Numbered from the stretch's first letter, positions 41,620-50,598 are shown. The stretch is DNA of 64,000 nt from Massilia aurea (GCF_014200505.1 NZ_JACHBX010000006.1:62001-126000), one strand, 5' to 3'. Made by a program: numbers and translations. Notes: a model not told the origin generated them from the sequence alone.

Positions 41620-41713
41620 AAGACAGGCAAAGTCCGCATGGCCGGCGTACCGTGCTTCCCGGCCTTCCGGATCGGTCTACCATAACTTTTCTCCATCAAC
41701 AGGAAAAGCAATC

Positions 41714-42427
41714 ATGGTGCAACCCTACGAACTGTTTTACTGGCCGTCGATCCAGGGCCGCGGCGAATTCGTACGACTGGCGCTGGAAGAAGCGGGCGCC
41801 GATTACGTCGACGTGGCGCGCCGCGATGGCGGTGTCGATCTGCTGATGGCCGCGCTCGAAGTCGGCGACCATCCTTCCTTTGCCCCGCCGTTCCTGAAAG
41901 CCGGTGAGCAGACCATCGGCCAGGTGGCCAACATCCTGCTGTACCTGGGCGAACAGCATGGCCTGGCCCCACGCACCGAACCTGGCCGGCTCTGGGTTCA
42001 TCAGCTGCAACTGACGATCGCCGACCTGGTCACCGAGGCGCACGACACGCACCACCCGATCGCCTCGATGCTGTATTACGAAGACCAGAAGCCCGAGGCC
42101 AAGCGCCGCGCGGCCGATTTTGTCGAGACGCGCATTCCCAAGTTCATGGGCTATTTTGCTCGGCTGCTGGCCAATCCCGAGCCGCGCGACTACCTGTTGG
42201 GCGAGCGCGTGAGCTACGCCGACCTGTCGCTGTTCCAGGTCATCGAGGGCCTGCGCTATGCATTCCCCAATGCGATGAAGAAGGTCGAGCAGGAGCATCC
42301 CGAGCTCACCGGCCTGCGTGACCGGGTGGCGGCGCGGCCGAAGATCGCAGCCTATCTGGCATCGCCGCGCCGCATCCCGTTCAACCAGGACGGCATCTTC
42401 CGTCGCTATCCCGAGCTGGACGCATAA
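41714..42427 (+). CDS. glutathione S-transferase family protein
   Basis: The protein has 237 residues. ATG 41714 was chosen because the thioredoxin fold starts right there and AGGA lies 9 nt upstream. The N-terminal domain has LFYWPSIQGRGEFVRLALEE, the alpha/mu/sigma-type start with a tyrosine at the catalytic position (Tyr9), followed by a modified glutathione loop (TIGQVANILLYLGEQHGL in place of the usual QSxAIxRYL). The C-terminal helical domain has YLLGERVSYADLSLFQVIEG. It probably conjugates glutathione to electrophiles or acts as a peroxidase. It converges with the MFS gene with only 5 bp between stops. Confidence 0.85.
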   Translation: MVQPYELFYWPSIQGRGEFVRLALEEAGADYVDVARRDGGVDLLMAALEVGDHPSFAPPFLKAGEQTIGQVANILLYLGEQHGLAPRTEPGRLWVHQLQLTIADLVTEAHDTHHPIASMLYYEDQKPEAKRRAADFVETRIPKFMGYFARLLANPEPRDYLLGERVSYADLSLFQVIEGLRYAFPNAMKKVEQEHPELTGLRDRVAARPKIAAYLASPRRIPFNQDGIFRRYPELDA

Positions 42428-42432
42428 GCAGG

Positions 42433-43638
42433 TCAGTGCAACGCGACCGTCGCGGCGGTCATGCCTTGTGCAGGCACGCCGTCGCGGCGATCGAGCCACC
42501 CGGCCAGCGTCGTGAGCAGCAGGGCGCCCACGACCACCAGCGCGCCGATCCACGGCGTGGCCATCAGGCCGAGGTGCGCGACGATCAGGCCACCGCCCCA
42601 GGCGCCCAGCGCGATGCCGACATTGAAGGCGGCGATGTTCAGGCCAGAGGCCACATCGACGGCCTGCGGCGCATCGCGTTCGGCGCGCCGCACCACATAC
42701 ACTTGCAGGCCCGGCACGTTACCAAAGGCGACCGCGCCCCAGGCCAGGACCGTCATCAACACCAGCGGTTTGCTCGGCGCCGTGAACGCCAGCACGAACA
42801 GCACCAGCGCCAGCAGCGCGAACACGATCTGCAGCGCGCGCACCGGTCCGAGGCGATCGGCCAGCTTGCCGCCCCAGATATTCCCGGCCGCGACTGACAC
42901 GCCGTACACCAGCATCACGAGGCTGACGGTCGACGCCGCAAAGCCGGCCACTTGCTGCAGGATGGGTGCCAGGTACGTGAAGGCGATGAAGCTGCCGCCG
43001 TAGCCAAGCGTCGTGATTGCATATACCAGCAGCAGGCGCGGCTTCTTCAGCACCGCCAGTTGCATCAACAGCGGCGCTGGCTTGCTGCCGGCAATATCGG
43101 ATGGCACCAGGATAGCGCTGCCGATGACGGCAATTACGCCCAGCAGCGACACCGCGAGGAACGTCGCCTGCCAGCCGAAGTGCTGGCCGATGAACGTTCC
43201 GAGCGGCACGCCGGTGACCAGCGCCACAGTCAGGCCGGTAAACATCAGCGCGATGGCGCTGGCCGCTTTTTCCTTCGGCACCAGGCTGGTGGCGATGGTC
43301 GAACCGATCGAAAAGAACACGCCGTGCGCCAGGCCCGTGAGCACGCGCGCGGCCATCAGCGCCGTGTAGTCCGGTGCCATCCAGGCCACCAGGTTCCCGA
43401 TCGTAAACAACATCATCAGGCCAAGCAGCAGTTGCTTGCGTGGCACGCGGCCCGTCATGGCGGTGAGCAGGGGCGCGCCGATGGCCACGCCCAGCGCGTA
43501 CAGGCTGACCAGGAGGCCTGCCGAGGGCACCGACACCTGCAGGCTGGCGGCGATGGTGGGGATCAGGCCGACGATGACAAATTCGGTCGTCCCGATGGCA
43601 AAAGCGCTCAATGCGAGCGCCCAGAGTGCGAGTGGCAT
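42433..43638 (-). CDS. MFS transporter, DHA1 drug/sugar exporter type
   Basis: The protein has 401 residues with twelve membrane helices. The family marks are FAIGTTEFVIVGLIPTIA in helix 1 and LTGLAHGVFFSIGSTIATSL in the helix 4-5 region (motif C of antiporters is GLTVALVTGVPLGTFIGQ). The AraJ/YdhP/Bcr-like ending is DVASGLNIAAFNVGIALGAW. It is probably a proton-driven exporter of drugs or sugars. It is divergent from a LysR gene 99 bp away, which is the usual arrangement for a regulator and its target exporter. Confidence 0.87.
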   Translation of the reverse strand: MPLALWALALSAFAIGTTEFVIVGLIPTIAASLQVSVPSAGLLVSLYALGVAIGAPLLTAMTGRVPRKQLLLGLMMLFTIGNLVAWMAPDYTALMAARVLTGLAHGVFFSIGSTIATSLVPKEKAASAIALMFTGLTVALVTGVPLGTFIGQHFGWQATFLAVSLLGVIAVIGSAILVPSDIAGSKPAPLLMQLAVLKKPRLLLVYAITTLGYGGSFIAFTYLAPILQQVAGFAASTVSLVMLVYGVSVAAGNIWGGKLADRLGPVRALQIVFALLALVLFVLAFTAPSKPLVLMTVLAWGAVAFGNVPGLQVYVVRRAERDAPQAVDVASGLNIAAFNVGIALGAWGGGLIVAHLGLMATPWIGALVVVGALLLTTLAGWLDRRDGVPAQGMTAATVALH

Positions 43639-43737
43639 GGTGTACTTTCTTCAGAGATGGCAGGCGTGCAGTGTGCCGCCTTTGCCAGCCCGGAAAAACA
43701 GGTCCGGCTACAATGGACTTTTGATTCGGAGTCATCA

Positions 43738-44634
43738 ATGATCGACGTGGATGCGCTGATTGTGTTTTCGGCAGTCATGGATACGGGCTCGTTTTCACGC
43801 GCTGCCGAACGTCTGGGACAGACGCCGTCGGGCGTCTCGCGCACCATCTCGCGCCTCGAGGGCAGCCTGGGCATGACGCTGATCCAGCGCACGACGCGGC
43901 GCCTGCAATTGACGGAAGAGGGCACTTGGTTGCTGGGCCGGGCGCGGACGATCCTGGCCGACCTGGCCAACACCGAGGCTGAAGCGGCGGCGCGCCGCTC
44001 GCAGCCGGCGGGCCTGGTGCGGGTGAATGCCGCCACGCCGGCGCTGGGCCACTTGCTTGCGCCGCTGGTCGCCGAATTCCTGGATGCGTATCCGCTGATC
44101 GGGCTGGAACTGGTCAGCGGCGAAACCTATGTCGACCTGATCGAAGAGCGGGCCGACCTGGCGATCCGTATCGGCGCGCTGCCCGATTCGACGCTCAATG
44201 CGCGCCGCCTGGGCGCGGCGCGGCTGCGCGTGCTGGCGTCACCTGCCTATCTCGAACGCCATGGCGCCCCGCCTGACACTGCGGCGCTGGCCGGGCATCG
44301 CACGCTGGGCTTCACGGCGCCGGCGCTGTTGAATACCTGGCCGCTGCGTCATGGCGGCGGCGAAGGCTGGACGATCACGCCGCAGGTGGTGGCGTCGAGC
44401 GGCGAGACGCTTCGGCAGCTGGCGCTGCATGGCGCGGGGATCGCATCGCTGTCGGATTTTCTGACGCGCGCGGATGTCGCGGCGGGGCGGCTGGTGCCGG
44501 TGCTGGAAGAACACACCCTGCCGTGGACACAGCCCGTGTGGGCCGTGTTCTACAAGCAGGGTGCATTGGCGCCGCGGGTGGCGGCGCTGGTGGACTTCCT
44601 CGCCCACAGGCTGGGCGAGGTGCTGGAACGCTAG
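43738..44634 (+). CDS. LysR-family transcriptional regulator
   Basis: The protein has 298 residues from ATG 43738. The N-terminal winged HTH is typical: ALIVFSAVMDTGSFSRAAER then LGQTPSGVSRTISRLE. A periplasmic-binding-like effector domain follows (about 90-295; LVRVNAATPALGHLL, ERADLAIRIGALPDS and LPWTQPVWAVFYKQ). It belongs to the CrgA/DmlR-like subgroup by its ligand-domain pattern. It is divergently transcribed from the MFS gene across a 99-bp gap. It probably controls that gene and itself; the inducer is unknown. It converges with the TonB receptor, with 1 bp between stops. Confidence 0.9.
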   Translation: MIDVDALIVFSAVMDTGSFSRAAERLGQTPSGVSRTISRLEGSLGMTLIQRTTRRLQLTEEGTWLLGRARTILADLANTEAEAAARRSQPAGLVRVNAATPALGHLLAPLVAEFLDAYPLIGLELVSGETYVDLIEERADLAIRIGALPDSTLNARRLGAARLRVLASPAYLERHGAPPDTAALAGHRTLGFTAPALLNTWPLRHGGGEGWTITPQVVASSGETLRQLALHGAGIASLSDFLTRADVAAGRLVPVLEEHTLPWTQPVWAVFYKQGALAPRVAALVDFLAHRLGEVLER

Positions 44635-44635
44635 A

Positions 44636-47128
44636 TCAGAACGCGTAGGTGGCGCGGCCGTAGATATAGCGGCCCGCACGACCGAACGGCGCATACGTCG
44701 AGAACGGCGTATTGCCGGTGGTGTTGATGGATGGCGGTTGCGTCTCGGGATACTGGTCGAACACATTGTCCGCGCCCAGCGCCAGGGTCAGCTTCGGCGT
44801 GACCGCCATGCGGCCTTCCAGGTCGACCGTGGTCTTGGCGCCCATCTCGAAGTCGAACGCCGCCGTGGTGCCCGGCGAGAGCACTTCGCCGTAGCGCGTG
44901 GCGCGCAGCGTCGCGCCCCACTGGCCCAGCTTCCAGTTCACGTTCGCGCTGACCTTGTTCTTCGGCTGGCCTTTTTCAAGCGACAGCACGTTGAGACGAT
45001 CGAACAATACCGGCGCCGGGCTCAGGTTCGAGAGCTGCGTCGTCGTTGGCGTCTTGGTCACCTTGGTGTCGGTGAAGTTGGCTGCCAGCGTGAAGTCCAG
45101 CTTGCCTGCATCGCCGGCGTTGTACGGCATGCTCAGCACGATGTCCACGCCCTTGGTGGTGGTGTCGACGCCGTTGATGAAGAAGCGCCCGCCGCCCACG
45201 CCGATGAAGCCCTGGCTGGCGATGTAGTTGCGCACGTTCGTCTGCGTCAGGTTCTCGGACAGGATGATGCGGTCGTCGATGTCGATGCGGTAGGCGTCCA
45301 CCGTCAGGCTGACGGCGCCCAGGCGCATTACGGCGCCGAGCGATGCGTTGATCGATTTTTCGGCGTCGAGCGGCTTGGCGCCCAGCGCGACGGCGACCGG
45401 ATCGTCCGGGCGGAAGGTGGTGATTTCGAACGGCACGCCGTTGATGAAGTTGGTCGAGGTCGCGGTAAAGTTCTGCTGCTGCGGCGAAGGTGCGCGGAAG
45501 CCATTCTGGATCGCGCCGCGCACGGCGAAGTTCGGGTTGAAGTCGTAGCGCAGCGCGAGCTTGCCGGCCAGGCTGTTGCCGAAGTCCGAATAGCGCTCGC
45601 CGCGCACGGCCACCGATGCCAGCAGCTCGGGCGTCAGGTTCGCTTCCAGATCGACAAAGGCGCCAATGGCGTTGCGGTGCGCATCGACTTCGTTCGATGG
45701 CCGGAAGCCCGGGAACACCTGGGCGCCCGGCGCCGTCGGCGTGCCGTTCGGCAGCAGCGCGCCGCCGAAGCTGTACGACTGCTCTTCGCCGGCAAACAGC
45801 TCATAGCCTTCGCGGCGCGCTTCGATACCCACGGCCACGTTCAGCGGCGACGAGAACGACGCCATCTCGACGCTGCGCACACCGGTCAGGTTCAACACCG
45901 CCTGGTCGTACGAATAGCCACCCGCATAAAACGCGGTCTTGCTGGTCGGGCCAAGGGAGCGGTTCAGCGTGTTCTCGATGGTGTACTCCATCTTGTTCTT
46001 GCCGTAGCCAAGCGAGGCGTCCATGTCCCATGCGCCGGCAACCCAGGTCACGCCGCCGGTGGCCGAAAAATCTTTCACGGTCGGCGAGATCAATGGCAGG
46101 AAGCCATCCGGGTAGATCGACTGGATGTTGCGCGCGTCCTGCGGAATGCGGGCGTAGCCGGCCGACGTGGCATCGCGGTCCTGGTAGCTCGCCCAGCCGT
46201 ACACCTTGACGCCGCCGCCCATGTCGTTGCCCGCATTGGCAAACAGCGTGGACTGCTTCATGTCGGGTTCACCGGTCCACGCATTGAAGCGGTTGATCGT
46301 GTTCTCGCGCGGGTCGAACCGACCATTGACCAGCGCGTACTGCTGGCGCATGTCGTAACCGGCCCGCTCGGTGCGGTTCTGGTCGCGGAATTCGCCGGCG
46401 ATCGTCAGGTAGCCGGTCTCGCCCAGCGCCAGGCCTTTCCAGATGCTGACCGTCGCGGTCTTGCCATCGGTGCGCTTGCGCGAGGCCGGGGCGGTCCAGG
46501 TGCCGCCGGCCGGTGGCGCTGCGTTGTACAGATCGTATTCGGTCTTGTTGGCGCCGTAGTTGACGGTCGCTTCGCCGCCCGTGCGGTCGGTGCGCAGGCG
46601 CATGTTGACGACACCGGAGATCGCGTCCGAGCCATACTGGGCCGCAGCGCCGTCACGCAGCACCTCGACCGTTTTGACGATGGCGGTCGGGATGGTGTTC
46701 AGGTCGACTGCCGCCGAACCGCGGCCAATCGAGCCGTTCACGTTCACCAGCGACGACGCATGGCGGCGCTTGGAGTTCACCAGCACCAGGGTCTGGTCGG
46801 GCGACATGCCGCGCAGCGTGGCAGGGCGGATGGTGTCGGTGCCGTCCGTCAGCGCCGGGCGCGGGAAGTTCAGCGAAGGCAGGGCCATCGACAGCGCCTG
46901 CGTCAGCTCGGTGCTGCCCGAGTTCTTCAGGGTCTCGGCCGAGATCACATCGACCGGTGCAGTGGTATCGAGCACGGTGCGGTTGGCCACCCGGGTACCG
47001 GTGACGACGACTGTCGCGGACGCTGCGGTGGTCTCGGCTTGCGGCGCCTCCTGGGCGTGGGCAAAGCCTGCGCACAGCGCGGCAATGGCAAGGGCAACTG
47101 CTGTCTTTTCCGTCTTGGCTCTCTGCAT
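44636..47128 (-). CDS. TonB-dependent outer-membrane receptor
   Basis: The protein has 830 residues; AAGGA lies 7 nt upstream of ATG 47128. The signal peptide ends near GFAHAQ. The plug (about 35-165) has ATVVVTGTRVANRTVLDT, LVLVNSKRRHAS and EVLRDGAAAQYGSDAISGVV. The barrel ends in GRYIYGRATYAF, with the terminal Phe. The plug style (VxVTGTRV... and GMSPDQTLVLVNSKRR) is that of the large group of receptors annotated for colicin I/iron or for complex carbohydrates; the ligand is unknown. No riboswitch, Fur-like box or TonB-linked operon partner is evident. A hairpin (GGGCCGGTC pairing with GACGGCCCC, 47301-47330) lies in the gap before the divergent hydrolase. Confidence 0.87.
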   Translation of the reverse strand: MQRAKTEKTAVALAIAALCAGFAHAQEAPQAETTAASATVVVTGTRVANRTVLDTTAPVDVISAETLKNSGSTELTQALSMALPSLNFPRPALTDGTDTIRPATLRGMSPDQTLVLVNSKRRHASSLVNVNGSIGRGSAAVDLNTIPTAIVKTVEVLRDGAAAQYGSDAISGVVNMRLRTDRTGGEATVNYGANKTEYDLYNAAPPAGGTWTAPASRKRTDGKTATVSIWKGLALGETGYLTIAGEFRDQNRTERAGYDMRQQYALVNGRFDPRENTINRFNAWTGEPDMKQSTLFANAGNDMGGGVKVYGWASYQDRDATSAGYARIPQDARNIQSIYPDGFLPLISPTVKDFSATGGVTWVAGAWDMDASLGYGKNKMEYTIENTLNRSLGPTSKTAFYAGGYSYDQAVLNLTGVRSVEMASFSSPLNVAVGIEARREGYELFAGEEQSYSFGGALLPNGTPTAPGAQVFPGFRPSNEVDAHRNAIGAFVDLEANLTPELLASVAVRGERYSDFGNSLAGKLALRYDFNPNFAVRGAIQNGFRAPSPQQQNFTATSTNFINGVPFEITTFRPDDPVAVALGAKPLDAEKSINASLGAVMRLGAVSLTVDAYRIDIDDRIILSENLTQTNVRNYIASQGFIGVGGGRFFINGVDTTTKGVDIVLSMPYNAGDAGKLDFTLAANFTDTKVTKTPTTTQLSNLSPAPVLFDRLNVLSLEKGQPKNKVSANVNWKLGQWGATLRATRYGEVLSPGTTAAFDFEMGAKTTVDLEGRMAVTPKLTLALGADNVFDQYPETQPPSINTTGNTPFSTYAPFGRAGRYIYGRATYAF

Positions 47129-47380
47129 GGTGCAATCCTTTGATATTCAAACGCGGGTGTTCCACTGGGAAGGGCGAGGCCGGGACCTCCATTCCATACT
47201 GCTCAGCGCTTGCCATGGTGTCAATTCGTGCTAATCGCGAATGACGTAATTACAACAATAGCGGGATGTCAGGCTCGTGTAAGGGCAGAAGCGCACGCGC
47301 GGGCCGGTCTTTTTTTTTCATGACGGCCCCGTGTATATTCGATGTTGCGGCAGCAAGCCGCTCACCGAATACGAGAGACG

Positions 47381-48274
47381 ATGACAGCCCTGTTCCCCCA
47401 TTTTCGCGCCCTGCAAGTCGAGATCGACCCGACCGTGACCATCAACGCCATCGTCGGTGGTTCCGGCCCGCCGCTCCTGCTGCTGCACGGCCACCCGCAA
47501 ACGCACGCCATCTGGCACCGCGTCGCACCGCGCCTGGCCGAGCACTTCACGGTCGTGGCCTGTGATCTGCGCGGCTATGGCGAGTCGTCCAAGCCGCAGG
47601 GCGCGCCGGACCACGCCAACTACAGCAAGCGCGCGATGGCGGCCGACATGGTGGCGGTGATGCAGTCACTGGGATTTGCCACCTTCCGCGTGCTGGCCCA
47701 CGACCGCGGCGCGCGCGTGGCGCACCGGCTGGCGCAGGACCATCCGCAGGCCGTCGAGCGGATGGCGCTGCTGGACATCGCGCCCACGCTCGCGATGTAC
47801 GAGCAGACGTCGGACACGTTTGCACGCGCCTACTGGCACTGGTTCTTCCTGATCCAGCCGGCGCCGCTGCCCGAGCGCCTGATCGAGGCTGATCCGGCTG
47901 CCTACGTGCGGGACGTGATGGGCAAGCGCAGTGCAGGCCTGGCGCCGTTCGATCCGCGCGCGCTGGCCGAGTACCAGCGCTGCCTCGCGTTGCCGGGCGC
48001 CGCGCATGGCATCTGCGAAGACTACCGCGCCGCTGCAACGATCGACCTCGAGCACGACCGGGTCGATCGCGATGCCGGGCGCCGTCTGGCGCTGCCGCTG
48101 ATGGTGCTGTGGGGCGAGCAGGGCGTGGTGGGGCGCTGCTTCGATCCGCTCAAGGAGTGGCAACGGGTGGCGGCTGATGTGCAGGGTGGGGCGCTGCCGT
48201 GTGGGCACTATATTGCCGAGGAAGCGCCGGATATGCTGCTCGAGCGTGTGCTGCCGTTTTTGGTGCAAGGCTGA
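47381..48274 (+). CDS. alpha/beta hydrolase, fluoroacetate-dehalogenase-like
   Basis: The protein has 297 residues; the start is ATG 47381. The oxyanion region is LLLHGHPQTHAIWH. The nucleophile elbow reads AHDRGARVAHRLA, with Asp rather than Ser, and both arginines that bind the carboxylate of haloacetates are kept. The other active-site residues known for fluoroacetate dehalogenases are also present: Asp in LLDIAPT, His-Trp in AYWHWFFL, Tyr in CEDYRAAATID and His in CGHYIAEEAPD. The predicted reaction is hydrolysis of a halo-acetate to glycolate plus halide. A role on another small carboxylate cannot be excluded. Confidence 0.8.
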   Translation: MTALFPHFRALQVEIDPTVTINAIVGGSGPPLLLLHGHPQTHAIWHRVAPRLAEHFTVVACDLRGYGESSKPQGAPDHANYSKRAMAADMVAVMQSLGFATFRVLAHDRGARVAHRLAQDHPQAVERMALLDIAPTLAMYEQTSDTFARAYWHWFFLIQPAPLPERLIEADPAAYVRDVMGKRSAGLAPFDPRALAEYQRCLALPGAAHGICEDYRAAATIDLEHDRVDRDAGRRLALPLMVLWGEQGVVGRCFDPLKEWQRVAADVQGGALPCGHYIAEEAPDMLLERVLPFLVQG

Positions 48275-48599
48275 CAAAATCAGGCTGCTCGCGGCGACTA
48301 CGAATGGATGTCACCAGCGACGCATCTACTTCGCCCACGCCAAGGCCAGCAAGGTGAAATGCGATTCTGTGCAAGCGCCTTGTTGGCCAGTAGATCCGTC
48401 GGCGGAAACCTGACCGGCCAGGCCGCCGTCGCCCCCTCACTCTTCGCGCATCAGGTCGACGTGGCTCAGCTCAACGCCAAGGACGACGGTAGCGCTGACG
48501 ACATAGAGGCCTGCAAAAGTGCACTGACTTGTTCTCCCGAGACCGAATAGTCCGGGCCCGGGTTAGGTGGGAGATAACTTTGACCATGTCGGCGTTGTT
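48275..48599. other. 325-bp gap
   Basis: No gene or repeat can be supported. An 80-codon plus-strand frame (48308-48550) lacks a ribosome-binding site and has no family pattern. GC content falls toward the right end, as expected for the edge of the cargo island that follows. Confidence 0.35.
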
Positions 48600-48995
48600 C
48601 TAACAGGACACGCTAGGAATACCCTTTCCACTGATTAGATCGACACCGACCCAGCACCGATAGCCCATGCCCGTCTCAGAAGCCTTGAGCGCTGTGAAGG
48701 TACACTGAACGGCCCCTTTCGCCCGCTCACGGTCGCCGTTCGATGTGCTGCACATATCTTGCGCACGTGCGTCGGGACCAATCGAGTCAAAAATTTCCTT
48801 GGCCGCCTGCCCCCTGAGCAGGATGCTCAATTTGCGATCTTTAGCCGTAGGGGCATCACTGTACGCGACAGTTTCACCGGAAAATATCCGATAATTTGCC
48901 CCGGGTATTGGAGTCCACCCTCCGAGCGTATCGGACGCCAGCGCGGACAGCGTGGCCAATCCGCACACGGCGATTGCTGAGATAGCGCGTCGCAT
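48600..48995 (-). CDS. small secreted protein, predicted periplasmic immunity factor
   Basis: The protein has 131 residues. The signal peptide is MRRAISAIAVCGLATLSALA, then SDTLG. The mature part has four cysteines (DMCSTS, VQCTF, YRCWV and a terminal Cys). I do not recognise the family. Its ATG follows the stop of the peptidoglycan-hydrolase gene with 1 nt between (TGATATG), so the two are translated together. A cytoplasmic hydrolase lacking a signal peptide paired with an exported partner is the standard layout for T6SS cell-wall effectors and their immunity proteins. That role is inferred from layout alone. Confidence 0.55.
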   Translation of the reverse strand: MRRAISAIAVCGLATLSALASDTLGGWTPIPGANYRIFSGETVAYSDAPTAKDRKLSILLRGQAAKEIFDSIGPDARAQDMCSTSNGDRERAKGAVQCTFTALKASETGMGYRCWVGVDLISGKGIPSVSC

Positions 48996-48996
48996 A

Positions 48997-49491
48997 TCAT
49001 CCCCTTAGTCCGACATGAAAGTGGTCGTGATGGCCCCGCATAGGGCGAACGAACGGTATCGACATGTCGTTGAACCAGACCACTTGGACTGGTGTGAACG
49101 CACGAAACAACTCGATAATTTTGGTGGTTGCTGCTCGGTCATACTCTGGAGAGAAGCAGCTTACCGGACATTCGACGCCGTCTTTGCGAATAGGCCGTAA
49201 GTCAACTTGTAGCCCATCCAAATGAGTAGCATGCTCGCCATCGTCGCGCATGTCGGCTCGGCTGATATTGCCAACACCAACGCGGCGCGGATCTATCTTC
49301 TGCCATTCGTGCGCTACACGCAGGATGGCGGTCATCATGATCGGGTGGGCGTATTGGTACCCGCCACGATCAGGTCTTTTATCCATCGTGCCGTAGGTGT
49401 AATAGCCAGCATCACGAGCCGCTCGCGGCAGCATGAAGAACCCGCGCGAATCTTGGGTGGGCCGCAGCGGATCAGGTTTTGCGTCAGTCAT
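48997..49491 (-). CDS. MepA-like (LAS-type) peptidoglycan hydrolase, predicted T6SS effector
   Basis: The ATG at 49491 has GGAG 5-6 nt upstream and gives 164 residues with no signal peptide. Metal-site residues of the LAS/penicillin-insensitive endopeptidase group are visible: His90 and Asp97 in EHATHLDGLQVDLRP (H-x6-D, as in MepA) and the HxH of MRGHHDHFHVGL (His157, His159). It should cleave peptide cross-links in murein. A wall hydrolase without an export signal needs another delivery route. An hcp remnant directly upstream and a secreted partner directly downstream suggest delivery by T6SS. It is also short compared with full MepA (~270). Confidence 0.68.
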   Translation of the reverse strand: MTDAKPDPLRPTQDSRGFFMLPRAARDAGYYTYGTMDKRPDRGGYQYAHPIMMTAILRVAHEWQKIDPRRVGVGNISRADMRDDGEHATHLDGLQVDLRPIRKDGVECPVSCFSPEYDRAATTKIIELFRAFTPVQVVWFNDMSIPFVRPMRGHHDHFHVGLRG

Positions 49492-49502
49492 GATTACTCC
49501 GG

Positions 49503-49679
49503 CTAAGCGCACGAATTGTTGCAGGACAGATCCCATCCATCAGCAGTTTGGCCAACTTCGCCGCCGCCGATTCTCTGCTGAGAGTTTTTCCATTTCACTT
49601 TGCTAAATTGCAGGGAGACGAGGTCAATCAGAAGCATCCCCTCGGTCCCCTCGATATGCAAATAGACGTCAATCGCCAT
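49503..49679 (-). pseudogene. hcp (T6SS tube protein) remnant with internal deletion
   Basis: The 58-codon frame reads MAIDVYLHIEGTEG, which is the exact start style of Hcp, and then jumps to VSLQFSKVKWKNSQQRIGGG and TADGWDLSCN. That is the C-terminal end style of Hcp (FSKxKWxYTQQKIGGGxxGxTxGGWDLxxN). The ~100 residues that should lie between are missing, and the frame is kept across the deletion. It is 11 bp upstream of the MepA-like gene on the same strand. A full Hcp is about 160-170 residues. The product could not assemble a tube, so this is a scar of a former hcp-effector-immunity cassette. Confidence 0.75.
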
Positions 49680-50034
49680 GTTGAGCTTTCAAGAAATGGG
49701 GAGATGGCCAATTTTGAACTCATCCTTTGCAGCGAAATTTGGCGTGCCACAAGCTAGTCCGCGTTGTTGCTCGGACTCCAGTCTGCCGAGATGCGACGCT
49801 TGAAGGTCGGTGTACTTCGCCAGAACGTCTGGATAAGGTACAACTTAATTGCTGAGCTACGCGACCAACTCTCGGCGCGGCGACTGTGCAAAGTCCTCGA
49901 AGCGCATTCGAAAGGCTTCCATGTCTGGCGGCTAAACCCTGAACGCAAGCGTGATCTCCGCACATTGATCCCGAGTTCGAGCGGTACCAGCGGCTCGACA
50001 GCCATCGAGGCCAGCGCCGGGCCCGGCAAACCGG
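49680..50034. other. 355-bp gap with degenerate coding traces
   Basis: On the minus strand a short frame, MEAFRMRFEDFAQSPRRELV, is followed after a stop and frame change by KLYLIQTFWRSTPTF. This looks like a decayed conserved protein, but I cannot identify it. No intact gene, repeat or RNA is evident. Confidence 0.3.
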
Positions 50035-50553
50035 TTACAGAGCCAGCATCCTGCGCAGCCGCAGCGCATCCATGCCGTCGTGGTAATACGCACCATGGCT
50101 TCCGAACGCAACATAGCCGCGCCCGCGGAATAGCGCGAGTGAGGCGGCATTGTCGGCTCGGACTTCGAGACGCACTTGCACGCAGCCGTGGGCCGCAGCC
50201 CAGCGCTCGGCCGCAGTCAGCAGGCGTGCGGCCACGCCGCAGCCCAAATGGGCCGGATGCGTGGCGATGGAATACACCCGCGCACCCCGCCAGCCAGTCC
50301 GTAGCAACAGCAGGATATAGCCCCGCACGGCGGCGCCGTCCACGTCGACGAATGTCACGCTATTGGCTTCTCTGAGCAGGTAGCGAAAGCGGCGCCGGTC
50401 GAGCCGGTCGCCGGGAAAGCTGGCGTTTTCAATGGCCACCAGCGCGGCGATGTCGCCCGGTGTTGCTGGCCTGATGCCGCTGTTCGCGAAGGCGTTCGTG
50501 GACACCTCTGCTGCGCGTCGCGCGGTCGGACCATCAGGTGTTGCGTGCCGCAT
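50035..50553 (-). CDS. GNAT N-acetyltransferase
   Basis: The protein has 172 residues from ATG 50553; a GTG two codons earlier is possible. It has a GNAT fold with SGIRPATPGDIAALVAIENA at beta-1, VYSIATHPAHLGCGVAARLL (motif A, the acetyl-CoA-binding xxGxGxA loop) and VRLEVRADNAASLALFRGRG at the end, close to the RimI-like layout. The substrate is unknown. A tandem 11-bp-spaced promoter box shared with the ParA-like, RimK and CorA genes lies just upstream (50599-50631), which suggests shared control with those genes. It runs in the same direction as the ParA-like gene, with 83 bp between. Confidence 0.85.
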   Translation of the reverse strand: MRHATPDGPTARRAAEVSTNAFANSGIRPATPGDIAALVAIENASFPGDRLDRRRFRYLLREANSVTFVDVDGAAVRGYILLLLRTGWRGARVYSIATHPAHLGCGVAARLLTAAERWAAAHGCVQVRLEVRADNAASLALFRGRGYVAFGSHGAYYHDGMDALRLRRMLAL

Positions 50554-50598
50554 GGTCACTCGCTTCGCGTTGCAGTCTTACGGATAAATGAATTGCAA

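Noticed and set aside
44474..47143. Plus-strand 889-codon frame over the TonB receptor
   Set aside because: It is antisense to a complete receptor with signal peptide and C-terminal Phe. Its translation shows only low-complexity Arg/Val/Gly sequence. The plus frame at 38793-40034 is rejected for the same reason.
47301..47330. Hairpin GGGCCGGTC/GACGGCCCC as a regulatory RNA
   Set aside because: A single hairpin with a T-rich loop in a divergent promoter gap; no riboswitch core or conserved motif is present, and it could be a weak terminator.
48308..48550. 80-codon frame after the hydrolase gene
   Set aside because: No ribosome-binding site, no conserved pattern, and the sequence is compositionally like non-coding DNA of the region.
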